64,000 nucleotides of DNA from Kosakonia oryzendophytica. GTDB lineage: Bacteria > Pseudomonadota > Gammaproteobacteria > Enterobacterales > Enterobacteriaceae. Each line of letters starts with the position of its first letter. The first letter of the stretch is position 1. Location: contig NZ_FMAY01000008.1 of the NCBI RefSeq assembly GCF_900094925.1, forward strand, positions 1-64,000, read 5' to 3'. Made by a program: the position numbers and the translations under genes. This document shows, piece by piece, positions 24,604 to 34,278 of this stretch. The notes beneath the pieces are model-generated. The model had not been told where the DNA came from. It saw nothing but the letters and a program-made list of their open reading frames with translations, and made no database searches.

Positions 24604-25206
24604 ATGCTCACCCGACTGATCCCTTTGACACTGTTGGCCATGGCAACAACCGCCACAGCCACCCCACTCCCGGAAAGTTTACTGCGCTGCGACAGTCAGT
24701 TTTTTAGCGAACTGTACGCGCAACGCGCCGCACTGACCCACACCGCACCGCTGAAAACCGATAATCAAGGCCACGCCTGGTTTGTTGCTCCTAAAGAGGG
24801 GGAAGATGTGGTGTGGTTTACGCAGCCGCTCAAGGTGCAGCAACTGAGCATTTCCGGCTACTTCATGCGTACCAGCGACGGTGATGAACTGGGGAAATTC
24901 TATTTCTGGGGACTGGTTTTTGACCAGCCGCCGGAGACCATCGTCAGCGCCCTGCCTAATGTGAAGTGGCAGCAGGACGGCCATAATTACATCGTTGAGC
25001 CGATGATCAAACGCGTCGGTGATAAAGCGTGGCAACCCAATACCGGCGCGGCCAGCGGCATTGCGCCAGGCAAAAACAGCGTTGAGAAACTGGCCATGCT
25101 GGAAAGCAGCGGCGGCAAATCGCAACTGTTATGTACTTTGCAGGGCAACGTCACGGATGTGGATTTACTGCCGCTACGACCGGATCTGAAAGGCAACCAC
25201 AAATGA
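24604..25206 (+). CDS. Exported protein of unknown function (200 aa)
   Basis: A cleavable signal peptide, MLTRLIPLTLLAMATTATAT with a likely cut after ATA/ATP, points to the periplasm. The mature part begins PLPESLLRCDSQFFSELYAQ and has one cysteine near each end (RCDS and LLCTLQG), which may form a disulfide. I do not recognise the domain. TAGGTAAGGATGCTGT precedes the start. It overlaps the next gene, a lipoprotein, by four bases, so the two are probably co-translated and may act together at the envelope. Confidence 0.65.
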   Translation: MLTRLIPLTLLAMATTATATPLPESLLRCDSQFFSELYAQRAALTHTAPLKTDNQGHAWFVAPKEGEDVVWFTQPLKVQQLSISGYFMRTSDGDELGKFYFWGLVFDQPPETIVSALPNVKWQQDGHNYIVEPMIKRVGDKAWQPNTGAASGIAPGKNSVEKLAMLESSGGKSQLLCTLQGNVTDVDLLPLRPDLKGNHK

Positions 25207-25706
25207 TAAAACCGCTGTGGTTATGCTCTGCCCTGTTGCTGATGACGGGCTGTGCCAGCGTCGATAAGCCTGCCGTACCGGCAGCGAACACGCGCCCGCA
25301 TGGCATTATCAAAATGCTGGAAGATGACACCGGCGGCACTTATGCAGATATGCGCACCGTCTCCAGCTATAAAGGCAACACGCACCTGCGCCGTCTCTGG
25401 CTGATTAATAATTATGAGCAAGGCGGCCTGTACCAGAAAAACCCACCTATCCATATTTACAGCTCACGCGCCATTTATGTTTTCAACTGCGATACGCAAG
25501 AGTATGCCCAGTTTGAGCGTATCTACTTTACGCAGCGCTGGGCCGAAGGCGACAAAGTGTTTAAACGCCACAGCATCGGCCAGTGGCAGCCCTATCCGCA
25601 GGAGTCGTTAATGGGGATTGTCGCCGCGGCAGTCTGTCTGATTGAGCCTTCGCGTCTGAAGCCCGAACCCCCGCGTGATACCGACACGCCAGACGTCGGC
25701 GATTGA
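25203..25706 (+). CDS. Lipoprotein with surface-adhesin E-like domain
   Basis: Starting at the ATG that overlaps the previous stop (ATGA), the 167-residue product has a lipobox in MIKPLWLCSALLLMTGCAS, with lipidation at C17. The rest, with SYKGNTHLRRLWLINNYEQG, IYVFNCDTQEYAQFERIYFT and WQPYPQESLMGIVAAAVC, follows the pattern of the small Adhesin_E-like family (haemophilus surface-adhesin E type). Two cysteines likely pair. The frame can be extended upstream to 25131, but that would cover the end of the preceding gene and lose the signal peptide. Confidence 0.6.
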   Translation: MIKPLWLCSALLLMTGCASVDKPAVPAANTRPHGIIKMLEDDTGGTYADMRTVSSYKGNTHLRRLWLINNYEQGGLYQKNPPIHIYSSRAIYVFNCDTQEYAQFERIYFTQRWAEGDKVFKRHSIGQWQPYPQESLMGIVAAAVCLIEPSRLKPEPPRDTDTPDVGD

Positions 25707-25863
25707 TACAGTAAGAGACAGAACGGCGGTAAAAGGCACACAATCAGGATACATCGATCCCGTGCAATGGGGGGATGCGTTTGCGCCCCCCTCTCCCTTT
25801 ATCACGCAAGATGTCATCAATTGAAAATCCGCAGCCGCCGCTTTGTATCACTGTGTACAACGG

Positions 25864-28800
25864 TTAATAGACATCGCGCTGGTAGCGCTTCTCCTCTATC
25901 TGCTTCGCTACCCAGTCGCTGGCCTCGTCGGCACGCATCGCACCCCAGCGCTGAACCACCAGTCTGAGTGCGGCATCCACATCTTTCGCCATGTGGTTTG
26001 CATCACCGCAGACATAGAAATACGCGCCTTCAGAGAGCCAGCGCCACAGGGTTTCGCCCTGCTCCAGCATGCGATGCTGCACATATACTTTCTGCGCCTG
26101 ATCGCGGGAAAAAGCCGTGGTAAAACGGTGCAATACCCCCTCTCGCTGCCAGGCCTCCAGCTCATCACGGTAGTAAAAATCCGTCGCCGCATGCTGTTCA
26201 CCAAAGAACAGCCAGTTGCGCCCCCTGGCGGCGGTCGCCTGTCGCTCCTGTAAAAAGCTGCGAAACGGCGCAATACCGGTGCCTGCTCCAACCATAATGA
26301 TCGCCGCGTTAGGGTCGGCGGGCAGGCGAAAATGCGGCGACGCATGAATAAAGATCTCGGCGTGGGTGGCACGATCCGCAAGGAACGTAGAGCAGACCCC
26401 GCCGCGCTGTTTCCCCTCACCATAACGTACCGTGGAAACGGTCAGTTGCACCTGCTGCGGCGAGACGGTCGGGCTGGAGGAGATGGAGTAAAAACGGGGC
26501 TGCAAGCGCCGCAATACCGACACCCACTCCGCAGCCGTCGCGCGAACCGGGAACATCTGTAACAGGTCGATAATCTGCCGCCCCCATAACCACTGTTGTA
26601 AATCGTCTTTACCTGCGCTGCTGAGCAGCCCATTAAGCGTGGCATTCGCTGCCCGTTTGCCGACAAACTCCAGCACCTCCGGCGTAATCCGCGTAATGTC
26701 AACATGGCGGGTCAGCGCTTCAGAAAGCGGCATTTCTCCCTGTTCCGCCACCTGCACCGGCGTATGCCCTGCCAGCCCCAGCGCGTCGATGATGTGCGCC
26801 ACGCTCTGTGCGCTGTTGCACGGCCAGACGCCCAACGCATCTCCGGCCTGGTAGTGCATGCCGCTGCCCTGCAAATCAAAGGCAAACTGGCGGATCTCTT
26901 TTTCTGCCCCGGCGCCGCTCAGACGCTGGTTAAGCACCAACGGTGCAGGTAACGGCGCATGGCGGCTATAACCGGGTTGCCGATCATCGCAAGGGGCGCT
27001 GAGCACAACCGCGGTCGCACCGCACAGTAATTGCAGCAGGGTGTTGAGCCACTGATGCGCAGCCACGCTGCCCGCTTCACAGTCCACGCGCGCGGTGAGC
27101 CGCTGCGCGCCTAATGCCGCCAGGCGAGCGTCGAGCTGGCGGCCAAAACCGCAAAACCGATCGTAGCTGGCATCCCCGAACGCCAGCACCGAAAACGCCG
27201 TGGTAGAGAGTTGCGGTGCAGCCTCATCCTGCAATGCCGCCCACAGCGCTGTGCCGTTATCCGGCGGATCGCCATCGCCGAAGGTGCTGGCAATCAACAA
27301 CACTCGCGGCACCGCGGCGAGATCCGCGACAGCAACGTTGTTCATCGCGCAGAGTCTGACCGTCATCCCGCTACGCCGGAATCGGTCAGCGCAGGTGTGT
27401 GCAAAGGATTCAGCATTGCCGGTGGTAGAGGCCCACAGCATCAGCACATCCGCCATGCCCTCTTCGTCTGCGGTGGGCGTATTGTTCGTAGGCGTTATCA
27501 CTGGCTGCTGGCTGCTGCGCACCAACGAAATGGCGCAGAACTTCAGCTCAGGTTGTCGCGACAACGGATCGACCGCATCGCTGGTCACTGCGTTAATCGC
27601 CAGGTTGTCACCGAACAGATCGTTCCAGTGGAACGGGGCAAAACAGTGACCGGCCAGTACGCGCCCGGTCACGACCGCAGGCAAGGTGGCGGAGCCGCGC
27701 CGGGAGCGCACATCCACATGATCCCCTGTGTAGATCCCCAGCCTGTCGGCATCCTGCGGGTGGATTTCGATAAACGGTCCCGGATTGAGCTTATTAAGTA
27801 GTGGGATCTTGCCGGTCTTGGTCAGCGTGTGCCACTGGTGCTGGACGCGCCCGGTATTCAGTACCAGCGGGAATTCCTCGTCCGGCATTTCCGCAGGCGG
27901 CAGATCCGGGCGGGCAAAAAAGTGTGCTTTACCGCTGGCAGTGGCAAAGCGCAGCGTTGACTGCCGGTAACGAATGGGATGGCGGGCATCGTTGTCCTCC
28001 GGTGAACAAGGCCATTGCAGCGGCGTCTCACGCAACCGCTGATAGCTGGCACCGCGCAGGTCATAGCCGGTATCCGGGTTCCACGCCTGGCGGAGTTCAT
28101 CAAACACATCGCTGGCACTGGCATAGGTAAAACCGTCGGCATACCCCATTTCGCACGCCACCTGCGCGATGATTTGCCAGTCGGCAAGCGCCTCACCCGG
28201 CGGGGCCACCGCCTGTTGCATCAGCGTCATGGTGCGTTCGGAGTTAACCATCACCCCTTCGGCTTCCGCCCACAGCGCGCCGGGTAGCAGGATATCGGCG
28301 TAGCGGTTGGTTTCGGTATCAAGAAAGGCATCCTGGGCGATCACCAGTTCCGCCTGCTGTAGCCCGGCAATTACCTTTTGCCGGTTCGGCACACTGGCCA
28401 CCGGGTTCGTGCAGATGATCCAGCAAGCTTTGATATGCCCGGCGCACATCTCATCAAACAGCGCCACCGTGCCGTCACCGCAATCCAGGCGCAGCGTTCC
28501 CGGCGGGCGCTGCCATAGCCGTTCAATAAAGGCGCGATCTTTTTCTACCAGTACCGAGCGTTGCCCCGGCAACCCCGCGCCCATATATCCCATCTCGCGG
28601 CCGCCCATGGCGTTCGGTTGCCCGGTGAGGGAAAAAGGCCCGCTGCCGGGGCGGCAAATCGCCCCGGTCGCCAGGTGCAGATTGCAAATGGCGTTGGTGC
28701 TCCAGGTACCGTGCGTGCTCTGGTTCAGCCCCATCGTCCAGCAGCTCATCCACTCGCCTGCCTGGCCAATCCACTCCGCCGCCTGGCGAATATCGGCTTC

Positions 28801-29610
28801 TGCCAGACCAGTGCGTTCCGCCACCCACTGCGGCGGATAATCCAGCAGGAAGTCCGGCATCGCCTGCCAGCCGTCGGTAAAACGCGCGATAAACGCCGGA
28901 TCGGTGTGACCGTTTTGTACCAGCAGCGCCAGCAACCCGTTAAGGAGTGCCAGGTCCGTTCCTGGGTTAATTTGTAAAAACAGCGAGGCTTTTTCCGCCG
29001 TTGCGGTGCGCCGGGGATCGACGACAATCAGTTTGGCCCCGGCATTTACCCGCTCCATCATGCGCAAAAAGAGGATCGGGTGGCAGTCGGCCATATTGGC
29101 ACCGATCACCAAAAACAGATCCGCGCGATCGAAGTCATCATAGGAACCTGGCGGCCCGTCCGCTCCCAGCGACAGCTTGTACCCCGTCGAGGCGCTGGCC
29201 ATGCACAACCGGGAGTTAGACTCGATATTGTTGGTGCCGATAAACCCTTTCGCCAGTTTGTTCGCCAGATATTGCGCTTCAAGGGACATCTGCCCGGAAA
29301 CGTATAACGCCACCGCATCCGGGCCGTAATTATCAATAATATCCCGTAGCCGCCGGGCCGTTTCACGGATAGCGTCGTGCACCCGGACCTGAACCGGTTG
29401 TTGCTGGCGATCGGTACGCAACCACGCCTGTTCCAGCCTGCCAGCCGCGGTCAGGGCGGCAGCGCAGCTCTGGCCTTTAGTACACAGCCGACCGGCGTTG
29501 GTCGGGTGCGTTTTATCCCCCGTGACGCTGATAATGCGCTGGTTTTCCACGTTCATGACCAGCCCGCACCCTACCCCACAATAAGGGCATACGCTTTTTA
29601 TCTGCTCCAT
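25864..29610 (-). CDS. nasA: Assimilatory nitrate reductase fused to a flavodoxin/FAD/NAD(P)H reductase
   Basis: The 1248-residue protein combines a molybdenum catalytic part (1 to about 690) with a CysJ-like reductase (about 715-1248). The N-terminal iron-sulfur motif is CPYCGVGCGLVM with the fourth cysteine in RLCTKGQSC. Bis-MGD-binding segments include SNSRLCMASASTGYK-like and TGQPNAMGGREMGYMGAGLP. The reductase part shows the FMN loop ASTTGNAESFAH, FAD-binding RFYSISSSP and NAD(P)-binding GAGTGIAPFRSFLQ. In Klebsiella oxytoca, nitrate reductase uses a separate NasC reductase; here the reductase is built in and no nasC is present. Start at 29610 is 20 bp after nasB; the frame to 29646 overlaps nasB. 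Confidence 0.88.
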   Translation of the reverse strand: MEQIKSVCPYCGVGCGLVMNVENQRIISVTGDKTHPTNAGRLCTKGQSCAAALTAAGRLEQAWLRTDRQQQPVQVRVHDAIRETARRLRDIIDNYGPDAVALYVSGQMSLEAQYLANKLAKGFIGTNNIESNSRLCMASASTGYKLSLGADGPPGSYDDFDRADLFLVIGANMADCHPILFLRMMERVNAGAKLIVVDPRRTATAEKASLFLQINPGTDLALLNGLLALLVQNGHTDPAFIARFTDGWQAMPDFLLDYPPQWVAERTGLAEADIRQAAEWIGQAGEWMSCWTMGLNQSTHGTWSTNAICNLHLATGAICRPGSGPFSLTGQPNAMGGREMGYMGAGLPGQRSVLVEKDRAFIERLWQRPPGTLRLDCGDGTVALFDEMCAGHIKACWIICTNPVASVPNRQKVIAGLQQAELVIAQDAFLDTETNRYADILLPGALWAEAEGVMVNSERTMTLMQQAVAPPGEALADWQIIAQVACEMGYADGFTYASASDVFDELRQAWNPDTGYDLRGASYQRLRETPLQWPCSPEDNDARHPIRYRQSTLRFATASGKAHFFARPDLPPAEMPDEEFPLVLNTGRVQHQWHTLTKTGKIPLLNKLNPGPFIEIHPQDADRLGIYTGDHVDVRSRRGSATLPAVVTGRVLAGHCFAPFHWNDLFGDNLAINAVTSDAVDPLSRQPELKFCAISLVRSSQQPVITPTNNTPTADEEGMADVLMLWASTTGNAESFAHTCADRFRRSGMTVRLCAMNNVAVADLAAVPRVLLIASTFGDGDPPDNGTALWAALQDEAAPQLSTTAFSVLAFGDASYDRFCGFGRQLDARLAALGAQRLTARVDCEAGSVAAHQWLNTLLQLLCGATAVVLSAPCDDRQPGYSRHAPLPAPLVLNQRLSGAGAEKEIRQFAFDLQGSGMHYQAGDALGVWPCNSAQSVAHIIDALGLAGHTPVQVAEQGEMPLSEALTRHVDITRITPEVLEFVGKRAANATLNGLLSSAGKDDLQQWLWGRQIIDLLQMFPVRATAAEWVSVLRRLQPRFYSISSSPTVSPQQVQLTVSTVRYGEGKQRGGVCSTFLADRATHAEIFIHASPHFRLPADPNAAIIMVGAGTGIAPFRSFLQERQATAARGRNWLFFGEQHAATDFYYRDELEAWQREGVLHRFTTAFSRDQAQKVYVQHRMLEQGETLWRWLSEGAYFYVCGDANHMAKDVDAALRLVVQRWGAMRADEASDWVAKQIEEKRYQRDVY

Positions 29611-29629
29611 TTTCGCCCCCTGACGCGGT

Positions 29630-32539
29630 TTATGACGCTTCGGCAATCGCCGGGAAGAGAGCCTGATCGACAGGCATGCGGCGCACCCAGATTTGCCCGT
29701 GCTCCACTTTTACCGGCCACACGCACACGCGCAGAGCCGCATCATCCGGACTGACGCCATCGGCTAAGCGAAAACGTTTTTTGTAGAGCGGCGAAATCAC
29801 CACCGGCTCGCCCGCAACGTCACCCAGCAGACCGCGCGACAGCACATTGGCATTGCTGCCGGGTTCATGGTTCTCCAGGGCGAAAATGTGCGGCTCACTG
29901 CCCGGCAAATGAAACAGCGCGATTTGCTGCTGACCAAGGCGCGCCGCCACGCCTGCATTAGCCGGAACATCAGCCACAGCGCCAACGTGGAGCCACTCAT
30001 CCTCACACGGCTTCGCGGTGCGCTGGGCCGGTTTTTCTTCCGCCGTGGCAGGACGAATTTGCCCGCGTTCCGGCACCATGACCACCGCTTCGTCAGGGTG
30101 GTCACTATTAATAAATCCACGGAACAGCAGGCGGTTTTGCGGGTTATCCAGCGTGGTTTTCCATTCGCACTGGTAGCTGTCCACCACCTGCTGCATCTCG
30201 CTCTCCAGCTCTGCGCCAATGCCGAGGCTGTCCTGCAAAATCACCTGTTTGAGGTAATCAAGGCCGCCTTCCATATTGTCCAGCCAGGTGCTGGTACGCT
30301 GGAGCCGATCGCCGGTACGGATGTAGAACATCAGCAGACGGTCGATGATGCTCATCAGTGTTTCACTGTCGAGATCGCTGGCGAACAGATCGGCGTGACG
30401 CGGTTTCATGCCGCCGTTGCCGCACACATACAGGTTCCAGCCTTTGTCAGTGGCGATCACGCCAATGTCTTTGCCCTGCGCTTCGGCGCATTCGCGAGTA
30501 CAGCCGGAGACCGCCATTTTGATTTTGTGCGGTGCGCGCAGGCCCTTGTAGCGGTTTTCCAGCGCAATCGCCATGCCGGTTGAGTCCTGCACACCGTAGC
30601 GGCACCAGGTGGAGCCCACACAGGATTTCACCGTGCGCAGAGACTTACCGTAGGCATGCCCGGTTTCAAAACCGGCCGCGATCAGTTCTTCCCAGATGGC
30701 GGGTAACTGTTCAAGGCGCGCGCCAAACAGATCCACCCGCTGCCCGCCGGTGATTTTGGTGTAAAGGTTATAGCGCTGTGCCACCTGACCGATGGCAATC
30801 AGCCCCTGCGGAGTGATCTCCCCGGCAGGAATACGTGGCACCACGGAGTAGGTGCCATCTTTCTGGATATTGGCAAAAAAGCGGTCATTGGTGTCCTGCA
30901 GCGGCAAATGTTGCGGCTTTAAGAGGTACTCATTCCAGCAGGACGCCAGCATCGACCCCACCAGCGGTTTACACACTTCACAGCCGCTACCGCGCCCGAA
31001 GCGCGCAATCAGCGCATCAAAGCTGCGAATGTCATGCAGACGGATCAGGTGGTATAACGCCTGGCGCGACCAGGCAAAATGCTCGCAAACGTCTTTTTTC
31101 ACTTCGACGCCCCGTTGCGTCAGTTCATGCTCCATCACCTGTTTCAGCAACGGAACGCATCCCCCGCAGCCGGTACCGGCTTTCGTGCAGTTCTTGAGCG
31201 CCCCCAGTTCGGTACACCCCCCGGCAACAGCGGCGGCAATGTCCCCTTTACTGACGTTATGACAGGAGCAGATTTGCGCGCTGGCCGACAGCGCCGCCAC
31301 GCCGAGTCCTTTTGGCGCATCGCCGGAACGGGCCGGCAGAATGAGCGTCTCCGGCTGAGCGGGGAGCGGCATGGCGTTAAGCATCATTTGCAGCAGCATG
31401 CTGTAATCAGCGCTGTCGCCAATCAACACCGCGCCGAGCAGCCGTTTGCCATCAGCGGAAACAACGATTTTTTTGTAGATTTCGTTCGGGCCGTCGGTCC
31501 ACTGATAACTCTGAGCGCCCTCCGTTTTGCCGTGCGCATCCCCCAGCGACGCCACCTCCACGCCGAGCAGTTTCAGTTTGGTACTCATATCCGCACCGGT
31601 AAACGGCGTATCCTGCTGCGCCAGCCGATCCGCCAGGCTACGCGCCATCTGGTAACCCGGTGCGACCAGACCAAAGATCTGCCCGTTCCACAATGCGCAT
31701 TCGCCAATGGCGTAAATCGCTTCGTTGGAAGTCTGGCAATAGTCGTTAATGACAATGCCACCGCGCGGCCCTTTTTGCAGTTGTGCGCTCTCCGCCAGTT
31801 CATCGCGCGGGCGAATCCCGGCGGAAAACAGCAGCAGATCCGTTTCCAGCACGCTGCCGTCAGCAAAGCAGAGGCGGTGTCGCGCCTGTTCGCCGTCGAC
31901 GATCTCCCGTGTCTCTTTGCGGGTATGCACCTTCACGCCCAGCGCGTCAATTTTGCGTTGCAACATTGCCGCGCCACACTCATCCAGTTGTACCGCCATC
32001 AGGCGTGGGGCGAACTCAACGACGTGGGTCTCCAGCCCCAACTGACGCAGCGCGTTAGCCGCTTCCAGCCCCAGCAACCCACCGCCGATGACCACACCGC
32101 TTTTGGCCTGTTGCGCACAGGCAGCAATGGCGTCCAGATCGTCCAGTGTGCGATAGACCAGGCAGCCAGGGCGCGTATTGCCGCTAATCGGCGGCACAAA
32201 CGCATATGAGCCGGTGGCGAGCACCAGTTTGTCGTAGTGGGTCTCAACGCCTTGCTCGTCACGCACGCAGCGTTGCTGGCTGTCGATAGCGACAATTTTA
32301 CTGGCGCTGCACAAGGTTATGCCGTTGTCGGCAAAGAAACCTTCACTCACCAGCGACAGTGACGCGGCGCTGCGCCCGGCGAAATATTCCGACAGATGCA
32401 CGCGGTCATAAGCGGGTAAGCGCTCTTCGCCAAACACCACAATCTCGTACTGCTGATGCAGTTCACGCGCCACCAGTTGTTCAAGGAAATAGTGCCCAAC
32501 CATGCCGTGGCCGATCACCACTAATACCGGCTTTTTCAT
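29630..32539 (-). CDS. nasB: Assimilatory NAD(P)H nitrite reductase, NirB-NirD fusion (NasB)
   Basis: This 969-residue enzyme reduces nitrite to ammonium. In order it has: FAD domain (GHGMVGHYFLEQL at the start), NAD domain (GVVIGGGLLGLEAANALRQL), a BFD-type [2Fe-2S] region (CSCHNVSKGD and CTKAGTGCGGCVPLLKQV), siroheme/4Fe-4S ligands in CVGSTWCRYGVQDST and VSGCTRECAEAQGKD, and a C-terminal NirD-like Rieske-fold domain (about 860-969) without Rieske ligands. Fusion with NirD distinguishes it from the respiratory-type NirB/NirD pair. AAGGAT precedes ATG at 32539. Confidence 0.92.
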   Translation of the reverse strand: MKKPVLVVIGHGMVGHYFLEQLVARELHQQYEIVVFGEERLPAYDRVHLSEYFAGRSAASLSLVSEGFFADNGITLCSASKIVAIDSQQRCVRDEQGVETHYDKLVLATGSYAFVPPISGNTRPGCLVYRTLDDLDAIAACAQQAKSGVVIGGGLLGLEAANALRQLGLETHVVEFAPRLMAVQLDECGAAMLQRKIDALGVKVHTRKETREIVDGEQARHRLCFADGSVLETDLLLFSAGIRPRDELAESAQLQKGPRGGIVINDYCQTSNEAIYAIGECALWNGQIFGLVAPGYQMARSLADRLAQQDTPFTGADMSTKLKLLGVEVASLGDAHGKTEGAQSYQWTDGPNEIYKKIVVSADGKRLLGAVLIGDSADYSMLLQMMLNAMPLPAQPETLILPARSGDAPKGLGVAALSASAQICSCHNVSKGDIAAAVAGGCTELGALKNCTKAGTGCGGCVPLLKQVMEHELTQRGVEVKKDVCEHFAWSRQALYHLIRLHDIRSFDALIARFGRGSGCEVCKPLVGSMLASCWNEYLLKPQHLPLQDTNDRFFANIQKDGTYSVVPRIPAGEITPQGLIAIGQVAQRYNLYTKITGGQRVDLFGARLEQLPAIWEELIAAGFETGHAYGKSLRTVKSCVGSTWCRYGVQDSTGMAIALENRYKGLRAPHKIKMAVSGCTRECAEAQGKDIGVIATDKGWNLYVCGNGGMKPRHADLFASDLDSETLMSIIDRLLMFYIRTGDRLQRTSTWLDNMEGGLDYLKQVILQDSLGIGAELESEMQQVVDSYQCEWKTTLDNPQNRLLFRGFINSDHPDEAVVMVPERGQIRPATAEEKPAQRTAKPCEDEWLHVGAVADVPANAGVAARLGQQQIALFHLPGSEPHIFALENHEPGSNANVLSRGLLGDVAGEPVVISPLYKKRFRLADGVSPDDAALRVCVWPVKVEHGQIWVRRMPVDQALFPAIAEAS

Positions 32540-32575
32540 AACCTGGATCCTTACATCGAAAGAGGGGAAGAGAGG

Positions 32576-33373
32576 TCAGGCCGCTTTCGGCTGTTTCTCG
32601 TAGAGGAACTGCAACACCTGCTGGCGGTATCGCTGGTAACGAGCGTCGTCGGCCAGTGCCACGCGGGAACGCGGACGTTCCAGTTCCACCGCCATGATTT
32701 CGCCGACGGTCGCCGCCGGGCCGTTGGTCATCATCAACACGCGGTCCGACAGCAGCACCGCTTCGTCCACATCATGGGTGATCAACACAATGGTGGTGTG
32801 CAGGCGTTGCTGGATTTCCATCACCGCATCCTGCAAGTGAGCGCGGGTTAAGGCGTCCAGTGCGCCAAAGGGTTCATCCATCAGCAGCACGCTGGGTTTC
32901 ATGGCCAGTGCGCGGGCAATGCCGACACGCTGTTTCATGCCGCCGGAGATTTCGTGCGGGCGTTTATTCCATGCGTGGGACATATGCACCAGCTCGAGGT
33001 TATGCATGATCCATTCATGCATCTCCTGTTTGGGCATTTCGCCGCGAAACACCTGGCGAACCGCCAGCGCGACGTTGTCGTAGGCGGTCAGCCACGGCAG
33101 CAGCGAGTGGTTCTGAAACACCACCCCGCGCTCCGGCCCCGGTCCGTCGATTTCACGGTTATTGCACAGCAGCCCGCCGCTGGTGGGCAGCGTCAGACCG
33201 GCAATCAAATTCAACAACGTGGACTTACCGCAGCCGGAGTGACCGATCAGGCTGAGGGTTTCACCGGTGTGAATGTCAAAGCTCACGTTATCCAGCGCCA
33301 GGAACTCACCGCTGCGGGTGGTGAAACGCTGGCTAACCTGCTGTACCTGAATTATTGGCGTTGTACGCATCAT
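32576..33373 (-). CDS. nasD: Nitrate ABC transporter ATP-binding protein NasD
   Basis: This 265-residue ATPase has Walker A GHSGCGKST, the ABC signature EISGGMKQRVGIARAL, Walker B VLLMDEPFGALD and the switch histidine in VLITHDVDEAVLLSD. It belongs to the nitrate/sulfonate/taurine (NtrD/SsuB/TauB) class and pairs with the permease NasE and binding protein NasF upstream. AAGGAG precedes the ATGATG start. 8 bp separate it from nasE. Confidence 0.92.
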   Translation of the reverse strand: MMRTTPIIQVQQVSQRFTTRSGEFLALDNVSFDIHTGETLSLIGHSGCGKSTLLNLIAGLTLPTSGGLLCNNREIDGPGPERGVVFQNHSLLPWLTAYDNVALAVRQVFRGEMPKQEMHEWIMHNLELVHMSHAWNKRPHEISGGMKQRVGIARALAMKPSVLLMDEPFGALDALTRAHLQDAVMEIQQRLHTTIVLITHDVDEAVLLSDRVLMMTNGPAATVGEIMAVELERPRSRVALADDARYQRYRQQVLQFLYEKQPKAA

Positions 33374-33380
33374 CGTCTCC

Positions 33381-34268
33381 TTAGCGGTGGGTGTAGTTAA
33401 AACGGCTGGCTATCCACATCAGCCCCTGCTCCAGCAGCAGGCCGACAACCCCAATCACCACGATGGCGATAATGATGTTTTCCACGTTCAGGTTGTTCCA
33501 TTCGTTCCAGATCCAAAAACCGATGCCGATGCCGCCAGTCAGCATTTCAGCGGCGACGATCACCAGCCAGGCGATGCCAATCGACAGGCGCATGCCGGTG
33601 AGGATGCCCGGCAACGCCGCCGGCAGCAGGATTTTGTGCATAATGGCGAACTCCGAAAGCCGCAGCACCCGCGCCACATTCAGGTAGTCCTGCGGGATCT
33701 GCCGCACGCCTTCCGCGGTGTTGAGGATCATCGGCCAGATGGAGCAGATGAAAATCGTCCAGCTGGACGCCGGTTCGGCGCGCTGAAACAGCAGCAGGCC
33801 AATCGGCAACCAGGCCAGCGGGCTGACCGGACGCAGCAGAGAGATCAGCGGGTTGAGCATATTGGCGACAAAGCGAAAACGGCCAATCAGGAACCCGGCG
33901 GGAATGCCCACCAGTGCAGCGAGACCAAAACCGGTCGCCACGCGCTGCAACGAGGCCAGCACGTTCCAGCCAATGCCCTGATCGTTTGGCCCGGCGATAT
34001 AAAATGGATCGGCGAACAGGGTCAACGCCGCCTGCCAGGTCCGCCACGGGGTGGGAAACCCTTTACTGTTGAGCGCGGCAACCTGCCACAGGCACAGCAG
34101 CAGGCCAATGCCCAGCAGTGCCGGAACCCCGCGTTGCATCAGCGGACGAAGCAACGGTACGCGGCGGCGTACCACCGGTTTAGCCGGTAACGGTACGATC
34201 TCTGCCTGCGTCCGCGCGGGCGGTGTGTTGTCCAACGGAATGGGGATAATCTGCGCCTGATTTTTCAT
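33381..34268 (-). CDS. nasE: Nitrate ABC transporter permease NasE
   Basis: The 295-residue permease has a variable 45-residue cytoplasmic N-terminus and about six membrane segments. The EAA loop reads RVLRLSEFAIMHKILLPAALPGILTG, and IGIAWLVIVAAEMLTGGIGIGFWIW follows, both typical of NtrB/SsuC permeases. It forms the channel for nitrate uptake with NasD and NasF. GAGAGG precedes the ATG, 10 bp after nasF. Confidence 0.92.
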   Translation of the reverse strand: MKNQAQIIPIPLDNTPPARTQAEIVPLPAKPVVRRRVPLLRPLMQRGVPALLGIGLLLCLWQVAALNSKGFPTPWRTWQAALTLFADPFYIAGPNDQGIGWNVLASLQRVATGFGLAALVGIPAGFLIGRFRFVANMLNPLISLLRPVSPLAWLPIGLLLFQRAEPASSWTIFICSIWPMILNTAEGVRQIPQDYLNVARVLRLSEFAIMHKILLPAALPGILTGMRLSIGIAWLVIVAAEMLTGGIGIGFWIWNEWNNLNVENIIIAIVVIGVVGLLLEQGLMWIASRFNYTHR

Positions 34269-34278
34269 CTGCGACCTC

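Noticed and set aside
25769-25791. Bidirectional terminator between the lipoprotein and nasA genes
   Set aside because: A G6/C6 stem is visible, but neither strand has a following T-run.
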